Source: Pseudobacteriovorax sp. (GTDB lineage Bacteria; Bdellovibrionota_B; Oligoflexia; Oligoflexales; Oligoflexaceae). From it: a stretch of 45,989 bases of DNA. Below are positions 10,001-18,286 of this stretch, in pieces. The position numbers were made by a program, and so were the translations under genes. A model generated the notes under the pieces. The model was not told where the DNA came from, made no database searches, and saw only the letters and a program-made list of their open reading frames with translations. The DNA lies in assembly GCA_013215145.1 (NCBI GenBank), contig JABSRP010000051.1, forward strand, positions 1 to 45,989, written 5' to 3'. Positions within the stretch are counted from its first letter, which is position 1, and every line of letters begins with the position of its first letter.

Positions 10001-10413
10001 TTGAAAAGACCTTTCTAGATGACTATACCTACAAATTATTAGGAGAAGAGGACATACGGGGCTTTAAAACTTGGAAACTATCTTCCATCCCTAACAAAGA
10101 CAGAAAGCCACTCACGTCTTACAAACGTAATATTATCTGGGTCGATAAGAAAAGCTATATTCCCGTTCAAACGGAGCATTATGATCTAAGCGACAAGCTA
10201 AAGAAGAGCTTTCACACCTTAAAAGTCGAAATCATCGATAACATTCATACTTCGACTCGGATGGTAGTGGTCAACCACAGCTCAAATCGCATGACTATGC
10301 TGCAATCCAAAGGTATCAAAATGAATATTAAGATTCCTGACGGATTACTAGAAGAACGGTCACTCATTGATAAAGGCTTTAGGGATAAATTATTGAGTCA
10401 AATTTCAAATTGA
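7033..10413 (+). CDS. HAE3/MMPL-type RND exporter fused to a periplasmic LolA-like domain
   Basis: 1126 aa. Residues 1-830 form an RND/MMPL exporter. TM1 lies near residues 28-46 and is followed by the family motif QSPTAFFDEDN. There are two six-helix bundles (about 280-485 and 670-830) with a large periplasmic loop after the first helix of each. VPIAMGIAVDDTIHFL (about 735-750) is the typical TM4-type helix of the second repeat. A thirteenth hydrophobic stretch ends in DQAQA near residue 858 and looks like an embedded signal peptide. It is followed by a LolA-like outer-membrane lipoprotein-sorting domain (GTLFGSEIAYEDI). ATG 7033 has AGGGG 5 nt upstream. Such exporters move lipids or hydrophobes across the envelope; the fusion joins pump and periplasmic carrier in one gene. 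Confidence 0.88.
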   Translation: MAKKDRQVGRLSSWLFILPSIVKKNRGKVLLSIVLLVMASATFLPRFTLNQSPTAFFDEDNQELMTYKWFKYLFGSDESVVVMLKPDNGDVFSISFLEKLRTLETNLSNARQKPNSSLDRITRVRSIISADELIGTDNSLTSGAFIGDKTLTQDLVDTLRTKAMSHPTWPGAFFSKDGNWAMMIIQTSYGSRVAEPVEQESHQNTTANVSSGFDFDDENGGDGESLLSVTVDDVPEMEESPMAQYVPFMDELFLVLDQSGFTLNENVFLAGNPRLLGFFGAIIIREIGMTGFLAVLVMWVVLTITFRSPSAFIWPTLNFLLSLIILFGLVGLTAVEMTFMVNIIIFLLLSVTIATSIHIMSSYTHLVAQGQQLEAALQTTYKKVGSAIVLAGITTALGLVSLCFVPIPAIRNFAIFGAIGVIISLCLNLILWPVLLSYWAPKIKVDHEKTSLLDRWLKNQYRRTLRFRYPIYAVFIALAVTSALGMNHLLINSNYVEMIREGHGFKEAYHLIDSQFGGTSTMEILIDTGTQEGVKSSRLLKDVESLSNKLKETFPLITNINDLTDVTKQSYKSLNEESADFYKIPDDDSVLSQVLFSFESADPDSRRLLVDDNWQILRIAVAMKTTGSYHFEEMMAKLEPIVESRISQPEGRQYQISYSGNIPLMMGLVQLISVSQIQSFAIALVVICGVMFLVFKSFRLGIIATIPNLFPLLVVMGYAGWAGIPLDSDTLLVVPIAMGIAVDDTIHFLLHFRSEIDEGVPFDEAIDNSIRKVGRAMFFTTVVLSLGFSVYLTSIYKPLNNFGVMSALAVSSALLADIFLLPPLLRFIFKLKGSQVRTIGFITIIGLGTLSTVDQAQANTNIKTGKDVAKLMLDRDQGNSQLSRTTIISCTFKEVNSVRKCSSSKRKKQFTAVSKLLSDGQFRKTLNLITSPSSDIGIAFLQQDFEKEKQDSLQWNYLPALRKVKQIISANQNEPRTGTLFGSEIAYEDIEKTFLDDYTYKLLGEEDIRGFKTWKLSSIPNKDRKPLTSYKRNIIWVDKKSYIPVQTEHYDLSDKLKKSFHTLKVEIIDNIHTSTRMVVVNHSSNRMTMLQSKGIKMNIKIPDGLLEERSLIDKGFRDKLLSQISN

Positions 10414-10421
10414 GTATCCCC

Positions 10422-11711
10422 ATGAAATATCTATTTTTCATTTTTGTATGGTTAACACTCTTAGTACCACAAAGGCTGCATGCACAAAGCTTTGACTTTG
10501 ACGAGGAGGAAACTGACAGCAACGAAACGTCATCTGATTTTAGTTTCCCTCTGAAATTCAAGGTATCGGCAAAAGAGAGCCAACAAATTGAACCAGGACG
10601 TTCCATATTCCGCGGTTTGTCTATTTATGAAGTTTTCGACTATACCCGGCAAGGCTTCCGCTTGCGGATCGAAGGGACTGGCAACTTCAACAATGCCTTT
10701 CGTTCGGAGGACGACCCAGATGAAGTGATAGACAAACATGAGTTGGAATTCATTCCTCGAGAACTGTTTCTAAGCAAAACCCTTGGCAATGCAAGTGTTT
10801 CCTTGGGGCGACAGATCAAAAGCCTTGGCTCTCTCGATTTACTCTCCCAACTTGATATCGCTGCCCCCCAAGATAGCACTCAGCTTTTTTTCGTTGACCC
10901 AGAGCAATCGAGAATTGGTCAGGATCTTCTCGCAGTAGCCTACTTTACCGAAACATGGCAGCTTTGGTTCGGCTACGCTCCCAAACCTTTGAGCAATCGC
11001 GAACCCGAAGCTGGCCATCCCTACGGTTTACCCTCAGGACTCGTCACAGGGCAAAAAAACCAGGCAGAAGGTCCGGATTGGTATCTGGAGATCAAACAAA
11101 AACACAGTTTTGGTGAATTCAGTATTCTTGTCGCAAAAACGCATCGTAAAGACTCACTACTAGTCACTGGACGAGACTTCTCCATCAATCTCGAACATCC
11201 GGACTATCAACTTGTGGGATTGGGATACTTGGTGCCTTTGGGCTCCATCTTGCTGAAAACAGAATGGGCTCGTTCCTTTGATTTTCCCGATTGGGAGCCA
11301 GGTGTTTCAAGTTTTTCAGGTGATCGCAGTATCGTTGATTTTTATGGCATTGGTTTCGATTGGTTTCACGATGTTTGGGGTCAGTTGATTATCGAATTCT
11401 CAGATAGCAGTAGTCGAAGTAAAAGTAATCGAAATTGGATTGTAGATCGCCAAAGAGCTGCCATTAGTTGGTCCAATAGATTTATACACGATCAGCTAAC
11501 ACTTGGGTTTACAGGACTAGTCTTTGAAGAGATCAAAAACCGACTGGGGCGGATAGATGTGAATTTTGAATTAACCGAGGATCTTAGTCTCGATTTTAAG
11601 CTAACGTCCATCGCCATCGAGTCAAATGATCCCTTTTATGCAGGAGATCTAGAATCATTTGACCGCTTTGACGTCGGCATTAGCTGGTCAGGAGACTTTC
11701 AACGCCTCTAA
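10422..11711 (+). CDS. Outer-membrane beta-barrel protein (DUF1302-like)
   Basis: 429 aa with a signal peptide (MKYLFFIFVWLTLLV, cleaved near LHAQS). The mature part alternates aromatic and polar residues in repeated strand-like segments (for example GFDWFHDVWGQLIIEF) and ends with SGDFQRL rather than a classical terminal Phe. ATG 10422 is preferred to TTG 10410, which overlaps the upstream stop; coupling to the RND-LolA gene is likely either way. RND-HAE3 pumps, LolA-like proteins and DUF1302-type barrels are often encoded together, which suggests an envelope-spanning export route. The substrate is unknown. Confidence 0.7.
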   Translation: MKYLFFIFVWLTLLVPQRLHAQSFDFDEEETDSNETSSDFSFPLKFKVSAKESQQIEPGRSIFRGLSIYEVFDYTRQGFRLRIEGTGNFNNAFRSEDDPDEVIDKHELEFIPRELFLSKTLGNASVSLGRQIKSLGSLDLLSQLDIAAPQDSTQLFFVDPEQSRIGQDLLAVAYFTETWQLWFGYAPKPLSNREPEAGHPYGLPSGLVTGQKNQAEGPDWYLEIKQKHSFGEFSILVAKTHRKDSLLVTGRDFSINLEHPDYQLVGLGYLVPLGSILLKTEWARSFDFPDWEPGVSSFSGDRSIVDFYGIGFDWFHDVWGQLIIEFSDSSSRSKSNRNWIVDRQRAAISWSNRFIHDQLTLGFTGLVFEEIKNRLGRIDVNFELTEDLSLDFKLTSIAIESNDPFYAGDLESFDRFDVGISWSGDFQRL

Positions 11712-11719
11712 AAGTCATA

Positions 11720-12586
11720 TCATCGAGCTACGAGAAACTGCTGGTTATCACCTTCAGATGCCCAACAGACCTGTTGATCAAACATCACTTGATGCCACTT
11801 TCCAGATTTCTTGAAGCTTCTAACTCGCTGCCCGCGCTCGAGAACAAGTTTTACATTATATTCAGTACCAGGCCCAACTCTACAATTGAGCTTGCTAGCC
11901 AAGACTTCAAGGTCAGAGGATGACGGTGCTTCATCTTCCGCCCTGGGACTCTCAGGTTCAGGCTTAGTACCTTCAGATTGAGCTAAATTATTTCGTTTCT
12001 TACTTACATATCCAGACAAATTGCACTTTGTCGTCGACAGAATACCATAGGCTTTACCTTTAGCCTCTAGCGTTTTGATACAGCCATTCGGAGCTTCTCC
12101 GTCATAGATAACAATATGACCAGCACCATTTTTCCGCCGAACTAGAAAATCACCTGGCTCTAATTCTGACCGATTGATCGTCGTCCATTCAGCAGATTGT
12201 TTGATAAACGAAGCTGTGGTTAACCGACCACGACTGATAGACTCTTTTGGATTCATTTCTTTCGGCAGTCGTAGTACTTTTTGAGCAAAACCAGAGCAAT
12301 CTGCTCCTTTCCAATTCTTATTTTCTGGATCCCACTGGGTTCCCCCCCAGACATAACTACTACCAATAGCCGCTCTCGCCATCGAAAGAATACTCTCACG
12401 GGACACAGATGGAGCTTTCGATGAGGCTAGACTCTGTTGCGACAAACTAGAACTATCATCTAGTGTTTTGTCTGAGGGTTGTGATGTCTCCTGACCACAA
12501 GCTATCGTAAGACTTAAACTCATCAACAAAACTATCGATTTAGTCCGCGTTGTAAATGATTCTTTTAACATATCTATTTTCTTCAT
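11720..12586 (-). CDS. NlpC/P60 cysteine-peptidase lipoprotein with C-terminal SH3-like domain
   Basis: 288 aa. The signal peptide ends in a lipobox, LTIAC (Cys30). The NlpC/P60 core has YVWGGTQW, then ADCSGF with Cys97 as likely nucleophile, and GHIVIYDG with His157. A Ser/Glu/Pro-rich linker precedes a bacterial SH3-like segment (LNCRVGPGTEYNVKLVLERG). The family hydrolyses peptide bonds in peptidoglycan stems. The start ATG overlaps the TAA of the upstream gene (TAATG), so the two are translationally coupled. The gene converges on the barrel gene with only 8 nt between stops. Confidence 0.85.
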   Translation of the reverse strand: MKKIDMLKESFTTRTKSIVLLMSLSLTIACGQETSQPSDKTLDDSSSLSQQSLASSKAPSVSRESILSMARAAIGSSYVWGGTQWDPENKNWKGADCSGFAQKVLRLPKEMNPKESISRGRLTTASFIKQSAEWTTINRSELEPGDFLVRRKNGAGHIVIYDGEAPNGCIKTLEAKGKAYGILSTTKCNLSGYVSKKRNNLAQSEGTKPEPESPRAEDEAPSSSDLEVLASKLNCRVGPGTEYNVKLVLERGQRVRSFKKSGKWHQVMFDQQVCWASEGDNQQFLVAR

Positions 12587-13692
12587 TACTCTGCAGCTCC
12601 CTCATCCTTAACACCGTTATAACTCAAAAGATTCACTTGCTTAATTTCGATGGAATGCTCCAGGCTTTGAAAAAATATCAAATTTCCCTGAGCATCAATT
12701 TGATAATTACGATCATGTTCATAAACGTTACGAGGATCTATACTATAGCTATTGATCATAAGTCCGCGTGCATCAAAGACTTCAAAAATATGCTGACTAA
12801 ACAGTTCCAGTTGACCAAATTCATTGACCAGCTCAATTTGATCAATAAAGTGTAAGTAAAGGTTTTGATCCGAGTCTGTCACTGAGTTTACGATACTGCT
12901 ATAAGGTCTTTTTAGGTTTAAAGCGCTATATAGATTACCATCTGCATCACTTAATTCAATGTTATAATGACCCTCAGATACTTTTGTTAGAGCTGCATAC
13001 TGATTAGGATGGGAAAGGGGGATACCAGGAACTTTGGTAAGCTGTCCTGCTTCATCAACAAGATAGTATTCCTGACCAACGGCTACATGAAGATTCTGCT
13101 CTGCATCCACATATATTTTTTCAGGAGTATCGTTCTGAGGCGTTGATAAAGAAATCGTAGACATGGATTCAGATTCCTGATCATAGATGTGAATCTGATT
13201 TTTACCATGTCCATCTAAAAGATAAATATTCTCCCCGACTGCCATGTCTAAGATTTGCGAACTTCCCAGATGGACCGCCTTTTCGAGCCTACCACCGGCC
13301 TTTAGCTCCTTGACCATTTGGTTGGCTTGATCCAGAACAAACTTGCGATCACGGGAACTGCTTAGGGTAATGGGACCTTGGTAACTATTAGCGGCAACAC
13401 CTAATTGATTATCCGAACCTCCAATCGCAAAACTACCCAGTTCCTTCATGGAGTAGTGCACGCTTACTGTTTTCATTGAGGACTCTTGTTTCGTCTGTTT
13501 TTGATGAACTTGTGAAACATCAGCTACAGCAGACTTTTTACGACCTTTTTTAAGACTAGGTTCTAAGTGTTTCTCTAAGACATCTAACGACTTCGATGAG
13601 TCCCCTTGAATTGCGAGAGAGATTTTGTCCGATAAAACAAAACCTAATGCCATCACAAAAATCACAGGAAGAGAATAAGAGAGAACTTTCAT
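12586..13692 (-). CDS. Membrane-anchored or exported protein with beta-propeller-like repeats, unknown function
   Basis: 368 aa from ATG 13692, which has GAGG (13699-13702) 6 nt upstream; an in-frame start further upstream adds 20 residues without a good site. One N-terminal hydrophobic segment (SYSLPVIFVMALGFVL) is a signal anchor or signal peptide. The rest has repeated phrases such as DAEQNLHVAVG, DADGNLYSAL, DSDQNLYLHF and DAQGNLIFF, the D-x-x-x-N-L-x pattern of NHL/propeller blades. Coupling to the NlpC/P60 lipoprotein suggests a shared periplasmic task. I do not recognise the specific family. Confidence 0.65.
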   Translation of the reverse strand: MKVLSYSLPVIFVMALGFVLSDKISLAIQGDSSKSLDVLEKHLEPSLKKGRKKSAVADVSQVHQKQTKQESSMKTVSVHYSMKELGSFAIGGSDNQLGVAANSYQGPITLSSSRDRKFVLDQANQMVKELKAGGRLEKAVHLGSSQILDMAVGENIYLLDGHGKNQIHIYDQESESMSTISLSTPQNDTPEKIYVDAEQNLHVAVGQEYYLVDEAGQLTKVPGIPLSHPNQYAALTKVSEGHYNIELSDADGNLYSALNLKRPYSSIVNSVTDSDQNLYLHFIDQIELVNEFGQLELFSQHIFEVFDARGLMINSYSIDPRNVYEHDRNYQIDAQGNLIFFQSLEHSIEIKQVNLLSYNGVKDEGAAE

Positions 13693-13964
13693 AACCAACC
13701 TCAAAACAACCATTCGTAGCAACAGTAACAGCGACCAGACTTCTATGAGCAATTGCTGTTCCGAGATTCAGAAAACATGAAGACTTAGCTTTGATGTTTG
13801 TTTTTGGTTGAAATAATTGAACAAACTTGGATGCAAGCAGTAAATTTGGCCATCAAAGCTTTGTTGAGGCCAAAGACAGTGTCAAATATCTAGACAGTGA
13901 TAGCACAAGTTCCTTACGAAATTCGCAAGATCGTCAGCCCAAGCCTAAATTTACGAAGGTATAA

Positions 13965-14600
13965 TTATCTGCGCCTAGGTCGGGGTCGTCGCTTCTTTCG
14001 TTGATTTTTGTCATCGTGGTCGTCTTCAACGCGCGGTGTTTTACGGGTCCCTTCATTGATTAGTTTTTCGGGCTGCTCATCGCCGTTGCGATTGCGCTCT
14101 ATACCTTCAACTTCGTCATCGTATACTTCCACAGGAAGGGGACGATCTAAGCTCAAAAGGTAGGCCCGGATCATAAATTTAACTGCCTCTGGTTTTGTTC
14201 CATTGGTTAAAAAGCGTTCTGACCAACCATCTTCTTCAGCCCAACTGCGTCTCGCTACTAACTCCCAAGGATCTAAACCTGGTGATTCAGCCCCTGGCGC
14301 GACTTCAATGGAATAACCTCCTGCCTGCTCCTGGCGGTTATGGCAGTCACTGCAAAGCAGCCCGTCTGACCTGACTACGACGCTACTCCTAACGATATCG
14401 GCAAGGCTAATACCTTCCATCGCCTCGATGCCATTTGTTCCCTCGTAGGCATCCATGGCAAACTTTTCTTCCCAGGTCAGACTATACCCCTCAGGAATCG
14501 CATCAGCACTAGAGCTTTTATATTCAGGGTGGCTTGGCTGCGAACCCAAGCATCCCACTTGCAAGAATCCCAACAGGACAGCGACAACAATGAAGCGCAT
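13965..14600 (-). CDS. Lipoprotein with a c-type-cytochrome-like CxxCH motif
   Basis: 211 aa. A short signal peptide ends in LQVGC (Cys17). CSDCHN (Cys83, Cys86, His87) is a covalent-heme motif in a context (LCSDCHNRQEQAGG) like cytochrome c/peroxidase lipoproteins. KFMIRAYLLSLDRP near residues 140-153 resembles the closing helix of small cytochromes. The last 25 residues are extremely basic (KKRRPRPRRR end). It stands alone, with 272 bp downstream (13693-13964) in which I see no gene. A single-heme electron carrier is the simplest reading; a zinc site is the alternative. Confidence 0.65.
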   Translation of the reverse strand: MRFIVVAVLLGFLQVGCLGSQPSHPEYKSSSADAIPEGYSLTWEEKFAMDAYEGTNGIEAMEGISLADIVRSSVVVRSDGLLCSDCHNRQEQAGGYSIEVAPGAESPGLDPWELVARRSWAEEDGWSERFLTNGTKPEAVKFMIRAYLLSLDRPLPVEVYDDEVEGIERNRNGDEQPEKLINEGTRKTPRVEDDHDDKNQRKKRRPRPRRR

Positions 14601-14716
14601 GATTTATGTTTCTCCGGCAAACGTCTTTTTTCAAAGTGTTTGGTAATCTGCAAGTTTCGAACCATTGTTGAAAGCAAATATACGATCAATTAAGGCCCGA
14701 AAGTCATTACAAAAAT

Positions 14717-14737
14717 GATTCTTACCCGATTCTTACC
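14717..14737. promoter_or_regulatory. 10-bp direct repeat with 11-bp period
   Basis: GATTCTTACC occurs at 14717-14726 and 14728-14737. The 14601-14887 gap between two divergent genes contains no credible gene. Half-sites one helical turn apart suggest a response-regulator-type operator for the exported protein gene downstream. Confidence 0.35.
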
Positions 14738-14887
14738 AGAAACCGATTCGGGATTTAAAGCTTTGACATTGCCTTTGTTTTCGACACTAACAGTTAGATC
14801 GTTTTATATCCCAGTTTGATAGAGCCATATTTTTTTCGAGAGTTTGCAATAATTCCTCAGCTCAGTCATCTTTCTTTCGTAAACAGT

Positions 14888-15238
14888 GTGTCGAACCCTA
14901 GCAAAGGAAAAAAATATGAAAAACTTATACTTACCATCGCAGCACTATTAGCATCAGGACTTGCTTCCGCAGGAGAGGCTGGCCGAACTGACTCAGGAAA
15001 AATCGTATCCATAACAGCCCATGAAGGTGGAGTTGCTTTTGTGATTGAGGGATTTAATGGAAAGTGTAATCAATGGTCGGGTAGAGCAAACCACACATCC
15101 GGAGATTTACGTCGCTCAAACCCCAACTATAATGCCATGGTATCATTAGTTTATTCATTGCAGGCGCAGAATAAAGCCGTCTCCCTATACTGTCCTGAAG
15201 CCAACAATTCTGAAGTGAAAGAAATCACTTATCGCTAG
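14888..15238 (+). CDS. Small exported protein, unknown; translation start apparently disrupted
   Basis: The readable frame encodes a signal peptide (KLILTIAALLASGLASA) followed by a mature domain of about 90 residues with two cysteines. The best start, ATG 14916 with AGGA (14904-14907) 8 nt upstream, is out of frame: it reads MKNLYLPSQHY and stops. One extra A in the AAAAA run at 14918-14923 would give MKKLILTIAALLASG, a textbook signal peptide. In-frame alternatives are GTG 14888, used here, and TTG 14816; neither has a ribosome site. Either the start codon is damaged, the assembly lost a base, or the weak GTG is used. The function is unknown. Confidence 0.5.
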   Translation: MSNPSKGKKYEKLILTIAALLASGLASAGEAGRTDSGKIVSITAHEGGVAFVIEGFNGKCNQWSGRANHTSGDLRRSNPNYNAMVSLVYSLQAQNKAVSLYCPEANNSEVKEITYR

Positions 15239-15245
15239 ACTATAG

Positions 15246-15267
15246 AGAGCCTCTACCGGGAGGCTCT
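15246..15267 (+). terminator. Stem-loop just downstream of the small exported protein gene
   Basis: AGAGCCTC (15246-15253) and GAGGCTCT (15260-15267) pair perfectly around TACCGG, 7 nt after the stop at 15238. There is no T-tract, so it may be a 3'-end stabilising hairpin rather than a strong intrinsic terminator. Confidence 0.5.
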
Positions 15268-15405
15268 AACCTCGCCTTAGAAACACATCCCCCCCTATTA
15301 GCCAAATTTCTAAGCCCATTGATTATAGTAATTTTATTAATACCAAAGACTGTGGGATGATCCGTCCGAGGCACCATTCCGCCTCCCATGAATCAAGGCC
15401 ATACC

Positions 15406-16335
15406 ATGTCAATCATCTGGTTAGTAGCTATATTGTTTGGACTTATTCACCCGGCGAGCAAGCTGATTCTCGAGACCGGCATTGGTCTCACTACGTTTTT
15501 GCTAGCTTTTTTTATTATTCGACTTGCCATAGCTATGGGGTACAAATGGATGAGAGGGGGCCAGCGGTCGCTGTCTCCGCTGCCACTACCCTATTTGCTT
15601 TTACTTGGCTTAAGCGGGGCCATCATACACTTTTTTGAGTTTAAGGCCATAGCCCTTGGTACGGATCCTCATTTGGTGACCACCATTATGTTTGCCTATC
15701 CTGTTTGGTTGGTCTTATGGAATATCTTTAGCCCATCACAATGCACAGCAAAAACTCGTCAAATTTTAATCGGGTTACTGTTCTCCCTGGGCCTGTTGAC
15801 AAGTACCTGGCCATATCTCATACAAGGCCAGTCCTGGCAGCTCAGTTACCCAATGCTAGCAGGACTTGGAATTTGTCTATGGATATTCCTAGCTAATAAA
15901 CTACGCTCAATGGGTCACAGCTCGCTTGATATCTCCATATATTTCGATGCTGCATCCCTCATGATACTTTTCAGTCTTTTGTGGCCACAGCTCCGTAGTG
16001 AATGGGGTAGCTTTGTTGATTGGATTGATACAAGAAATACGCTGTGGTTAGTGCTTTTTTCCCTGGGCTGTGGACTCATTCCAAATCTACTAATGTACCA
16101 TGCGAGTGCTAAAATATCCGCCTCAACGATAGCTTATGTCGTGTCCTTAGAGCCAATTTTTGCAACAGCATTTACTCTGCTTTTTTTTAGTGGCATCCAC
16201 CTAAATATCCATACGCTGCTCGGTATGGCACTAATTCTTGCCGCCCATTTTACTAGAATCGGTTTACCGCTTCAATGGCACAAATGGAAATATCCCATCA
16301 AACGATTTTATAACCCTAAAGGAGAATTCTCATGA
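15406..16335 (+). CDS. EamA/DMT-superfamily membrane permease
   Basis: 309 aa, almost entirely hydrophobic, with about ten predicted helices in two repeats and the closing EamA pattern AYVVSLEPIFATAFTLLFF. DMT permeases export small metabolites or amino acids; the substrate cannot be told. ATG 15406 has AAGG 7 nt upstream; ATG 15388 gives six more residues without a ribosome site. The stop overlaps the next start (ATGA), so the pair is an operon. Confidence 0.85.
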   Translation: MSIIWLVAILFGLIHPASKLILETGIGLTTFLLAFFIIRLAIAMGYKWMRGGQRSLSPLPLPYLLLLGLSGAIIHFFEFKAIALGTDPHLVTTIMFAYPVWLVLWNIFSPSQCTAKTRQILIGLLFSLGLLTSTWPYLIQGQSWQLSYPMLAGLGICLWIFLANKLRSMGHSSLDISIYFDAASLMILFSLLWPQLRSEWGSFVDWIDTRNTLWLVLFSLGCGLIPNLLMYHASAKISASTIAYVVSLEPIFATAFTLLFFSGIHLNIHTLLGMALILAAHFTRIGLPLQWHKWKYPIKRFYNPKGEFS

Positions 16336-17195
16336 AAAAACAATTTAAGGCAACTTTGATCGCGCTGACAAGTCTATTAATGGGACAGGCTTCCGCCGCT
16401 TACGATTGTGAGCAACCTGCAACGGAAATGTCCGGCTTTCACAACATGGTTGTGTTCGGCAAACCCGGAACTCAGCTTTACGCCTATCATTTACCCTTAT
16501 TTCCTGGCCAGATCAATGGAGCGCGCGGGCACGTCTTGATGCACACCTATCAAGCTATATGGCCCATTACACTCGACGATGATTCAGCAAAGTCTTATGA
16601 ACAAACCTTCGCTCAGAGGCAAAGCGCAGCAGATATGTTCCCATTTTTTTCTTTAAGTCCTAGGGGAGAGCGATTCAAGGTTCCCGATATGATTTGCGAT
16701 CCGGAATTCAAAACCGATGTTTTGCTTGCTTATGGCCATGTTGAAGGGAACCCACAATTTCCGCGCCCAGAAGCCATAACATCAGGACTTAGTCAGATCA
16801 CAGTTTCGGCTCCGACTACATTTGCCATTAAGTTTGACAAAGGAGTCAAAAATGATCTGACTTACCTTCTATTTGGCAAGGACGACTCCTATTACTTAGT
16901 TCACCACTTGAATAACAACGAAAATAGCTACGATCAAATCATAGCAGTTAGCTTCGGTGATGAGGCCAAGGCAAAGCTGGGAGCTTTAATCGAGGCAAAA
17001 GAAGTTGTTATCCCCATCAATAAGGACCAGATCGAAGAAAGAATCGATGCTAACGCCAGCACAAATCATAATAAATATAAAATCAAAGCTCTATCAGGAG
17101 GTAAAGTAGCGGTGACTTTTGGTGATGATACTTTAGAAGCCACCATCATCGAGGAGATTTACTTTAACGAGAACGCCGATCTCAAGGTAAATTAG
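16332..17195 (+). CDS. Exported protein of unknown function
   Basis: 287 aa with a signal peptide cleaved near ASA-AYDC. AGGAG (16320-16324) lies 7 nt upstream of the ATG, which overlaps the permease stop. The mature part is soluble-looking, has two cysteines (C26, about C119) and is acidic in its C-terminal half. I recognise no domain. Its job is presumably linked to the co-translated permease. Its stop codon overlaps that of the convergent glycosidase-like gene by a few bases. Confidence 0.75.
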   Translation: MKKQFKATLIALTSLLMGQASAAYDCEQPATEMSGFHNMVVFGKPGTQLYAYHLPLFPGQINGARGHVLMHTYQAIWPITLDDDSAKSYEQTFAQRQSAADMFPFFSLSPRGERFKVPDMICDPEFKTDVLLAYGHVEGNPQFPRPEAITSGLSQITVSAPTTFAIKFDKGVKNDLTYLLFGKDDSYYLVHHLNNNENSYDQIIAVSFGDEAKAKLGALIEAKEVVIPINKDQIEERIDANASTNHNKYKIKALSGGKVAVTFGDDTLEATIIEEIYFNENADLKVN

Positions 17196-18286
17196 TTTTT
17201 CCCTAGTCTGTGTTTTTTCCAATAAGTTTGGATCAGTGTTCGCGCCTCGACTCGCGTCATATCAAAATCACAGTCCCCTGGTCCTAGCTGGCAAGGGGAC
17301 TCCAAAGCCTTTCTTGGCATCCATTTCCACCAAAAAGCTCCTACCACTTTGCTCCGTGGATACTCTTGCAAAAATTGCAAGGTCCCTTCAATCAAGCTGC
17401 GACGTAAGACGATATCTGGCCTCTGTCCTCGTTCTAAGGACTTCCATGGCACCATATTTCCATCTGGCCGGAGATCATAGCCAACCTCTGTGAAAACGAT
17501 AGGCTTCGCTGGCAGCTTTTTTTCAATGGTAGCCATCACTTTTTGCCAGGCAGATTTAACCTCAGAAGGCGTCTTCTTAGAGCTGAGCGGCAGAGGATAG
17601 TAGGCTTGGATACCGATATAATCTAGATGCTGCCAAAAAGGAACTTGTTCCACCTCATCCCAATTTGCACTATAAATTAGCTTACCCTTATACACTTTCC
17701 TAACGGCTTTAATAATATCGATCCATTCGTTGCGATGACTAGTTTTTTTATACTCAACTCCTATAGATAGCAACTCGACGTTATATCTTTGACTTAGTTG
17801 AGCGATAGATACGATAAACGTTTTGTAAGTTGAAAAAAATCTCGACCACTCAGCTTTCGTTTAAAACGTGATATCTCCCCGCCAAGAGAATCTCCCCCAA
17901 TAGGCCAAATGAGGTTTCATAAAAAAACTAAGCCCGCGAGATCTTACTTTTTTTATCGCTTCAGGCAAAACCTTATGCCAACGGTCTCTATGAAATCTGA
18001 CGGAACCGTCTTTTTCAACGCCAGCATAGGGATGAATAGCCACCCAGTTGACTCCGTCTTTTACAAGAGTGTCCACGGACTGATCCATATCACTCGTCGC
18101 CCAAATCCCTCCCCAGCGTGGGCAGGAGACTGTCATGCCTCGCATAAATGCATCGGCTAAAAGAGAATTGCTAATCAGCAATAGTAGCAGACAAGAAGCA
18201 AGCCAAGACGCGTTTATCCCTTCTAAGACTTTATGGCAAAAAAACTTAGGGACAAGTATTGAAATCCAAGCGGAAGGTTGAACCAT
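17192..18286 (-). pseudogene. GH113-like glycoside hydrolase interrupted by an in-frame TAA
   Basis: Two open segments, 18286-17864 (141 codons) and 17860-17195 (222 codons), are in the same frame and separated only by TAA at 17861-17863. The codons just after the stop continue the protein (TKAEWSRFFSTYKTFIVSIA). The first half has a signal peptide and FMRGMTVSCPRWGG, then KPHLAYWGRFSWRGDI. The second half has SIGVEY, GIQAYYPL and VFTEVGYD, the last a plausible catalytic-glutamate strand of the (beta/alpha)8 glycosidase fold. The layout matches GH113 beta-mannanase-like proteins. The first half starts inside the end of the upstream lipoprotein gene. A recent nonsense mutation or a sequencing error are both possible. 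Confidence 0.75.
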
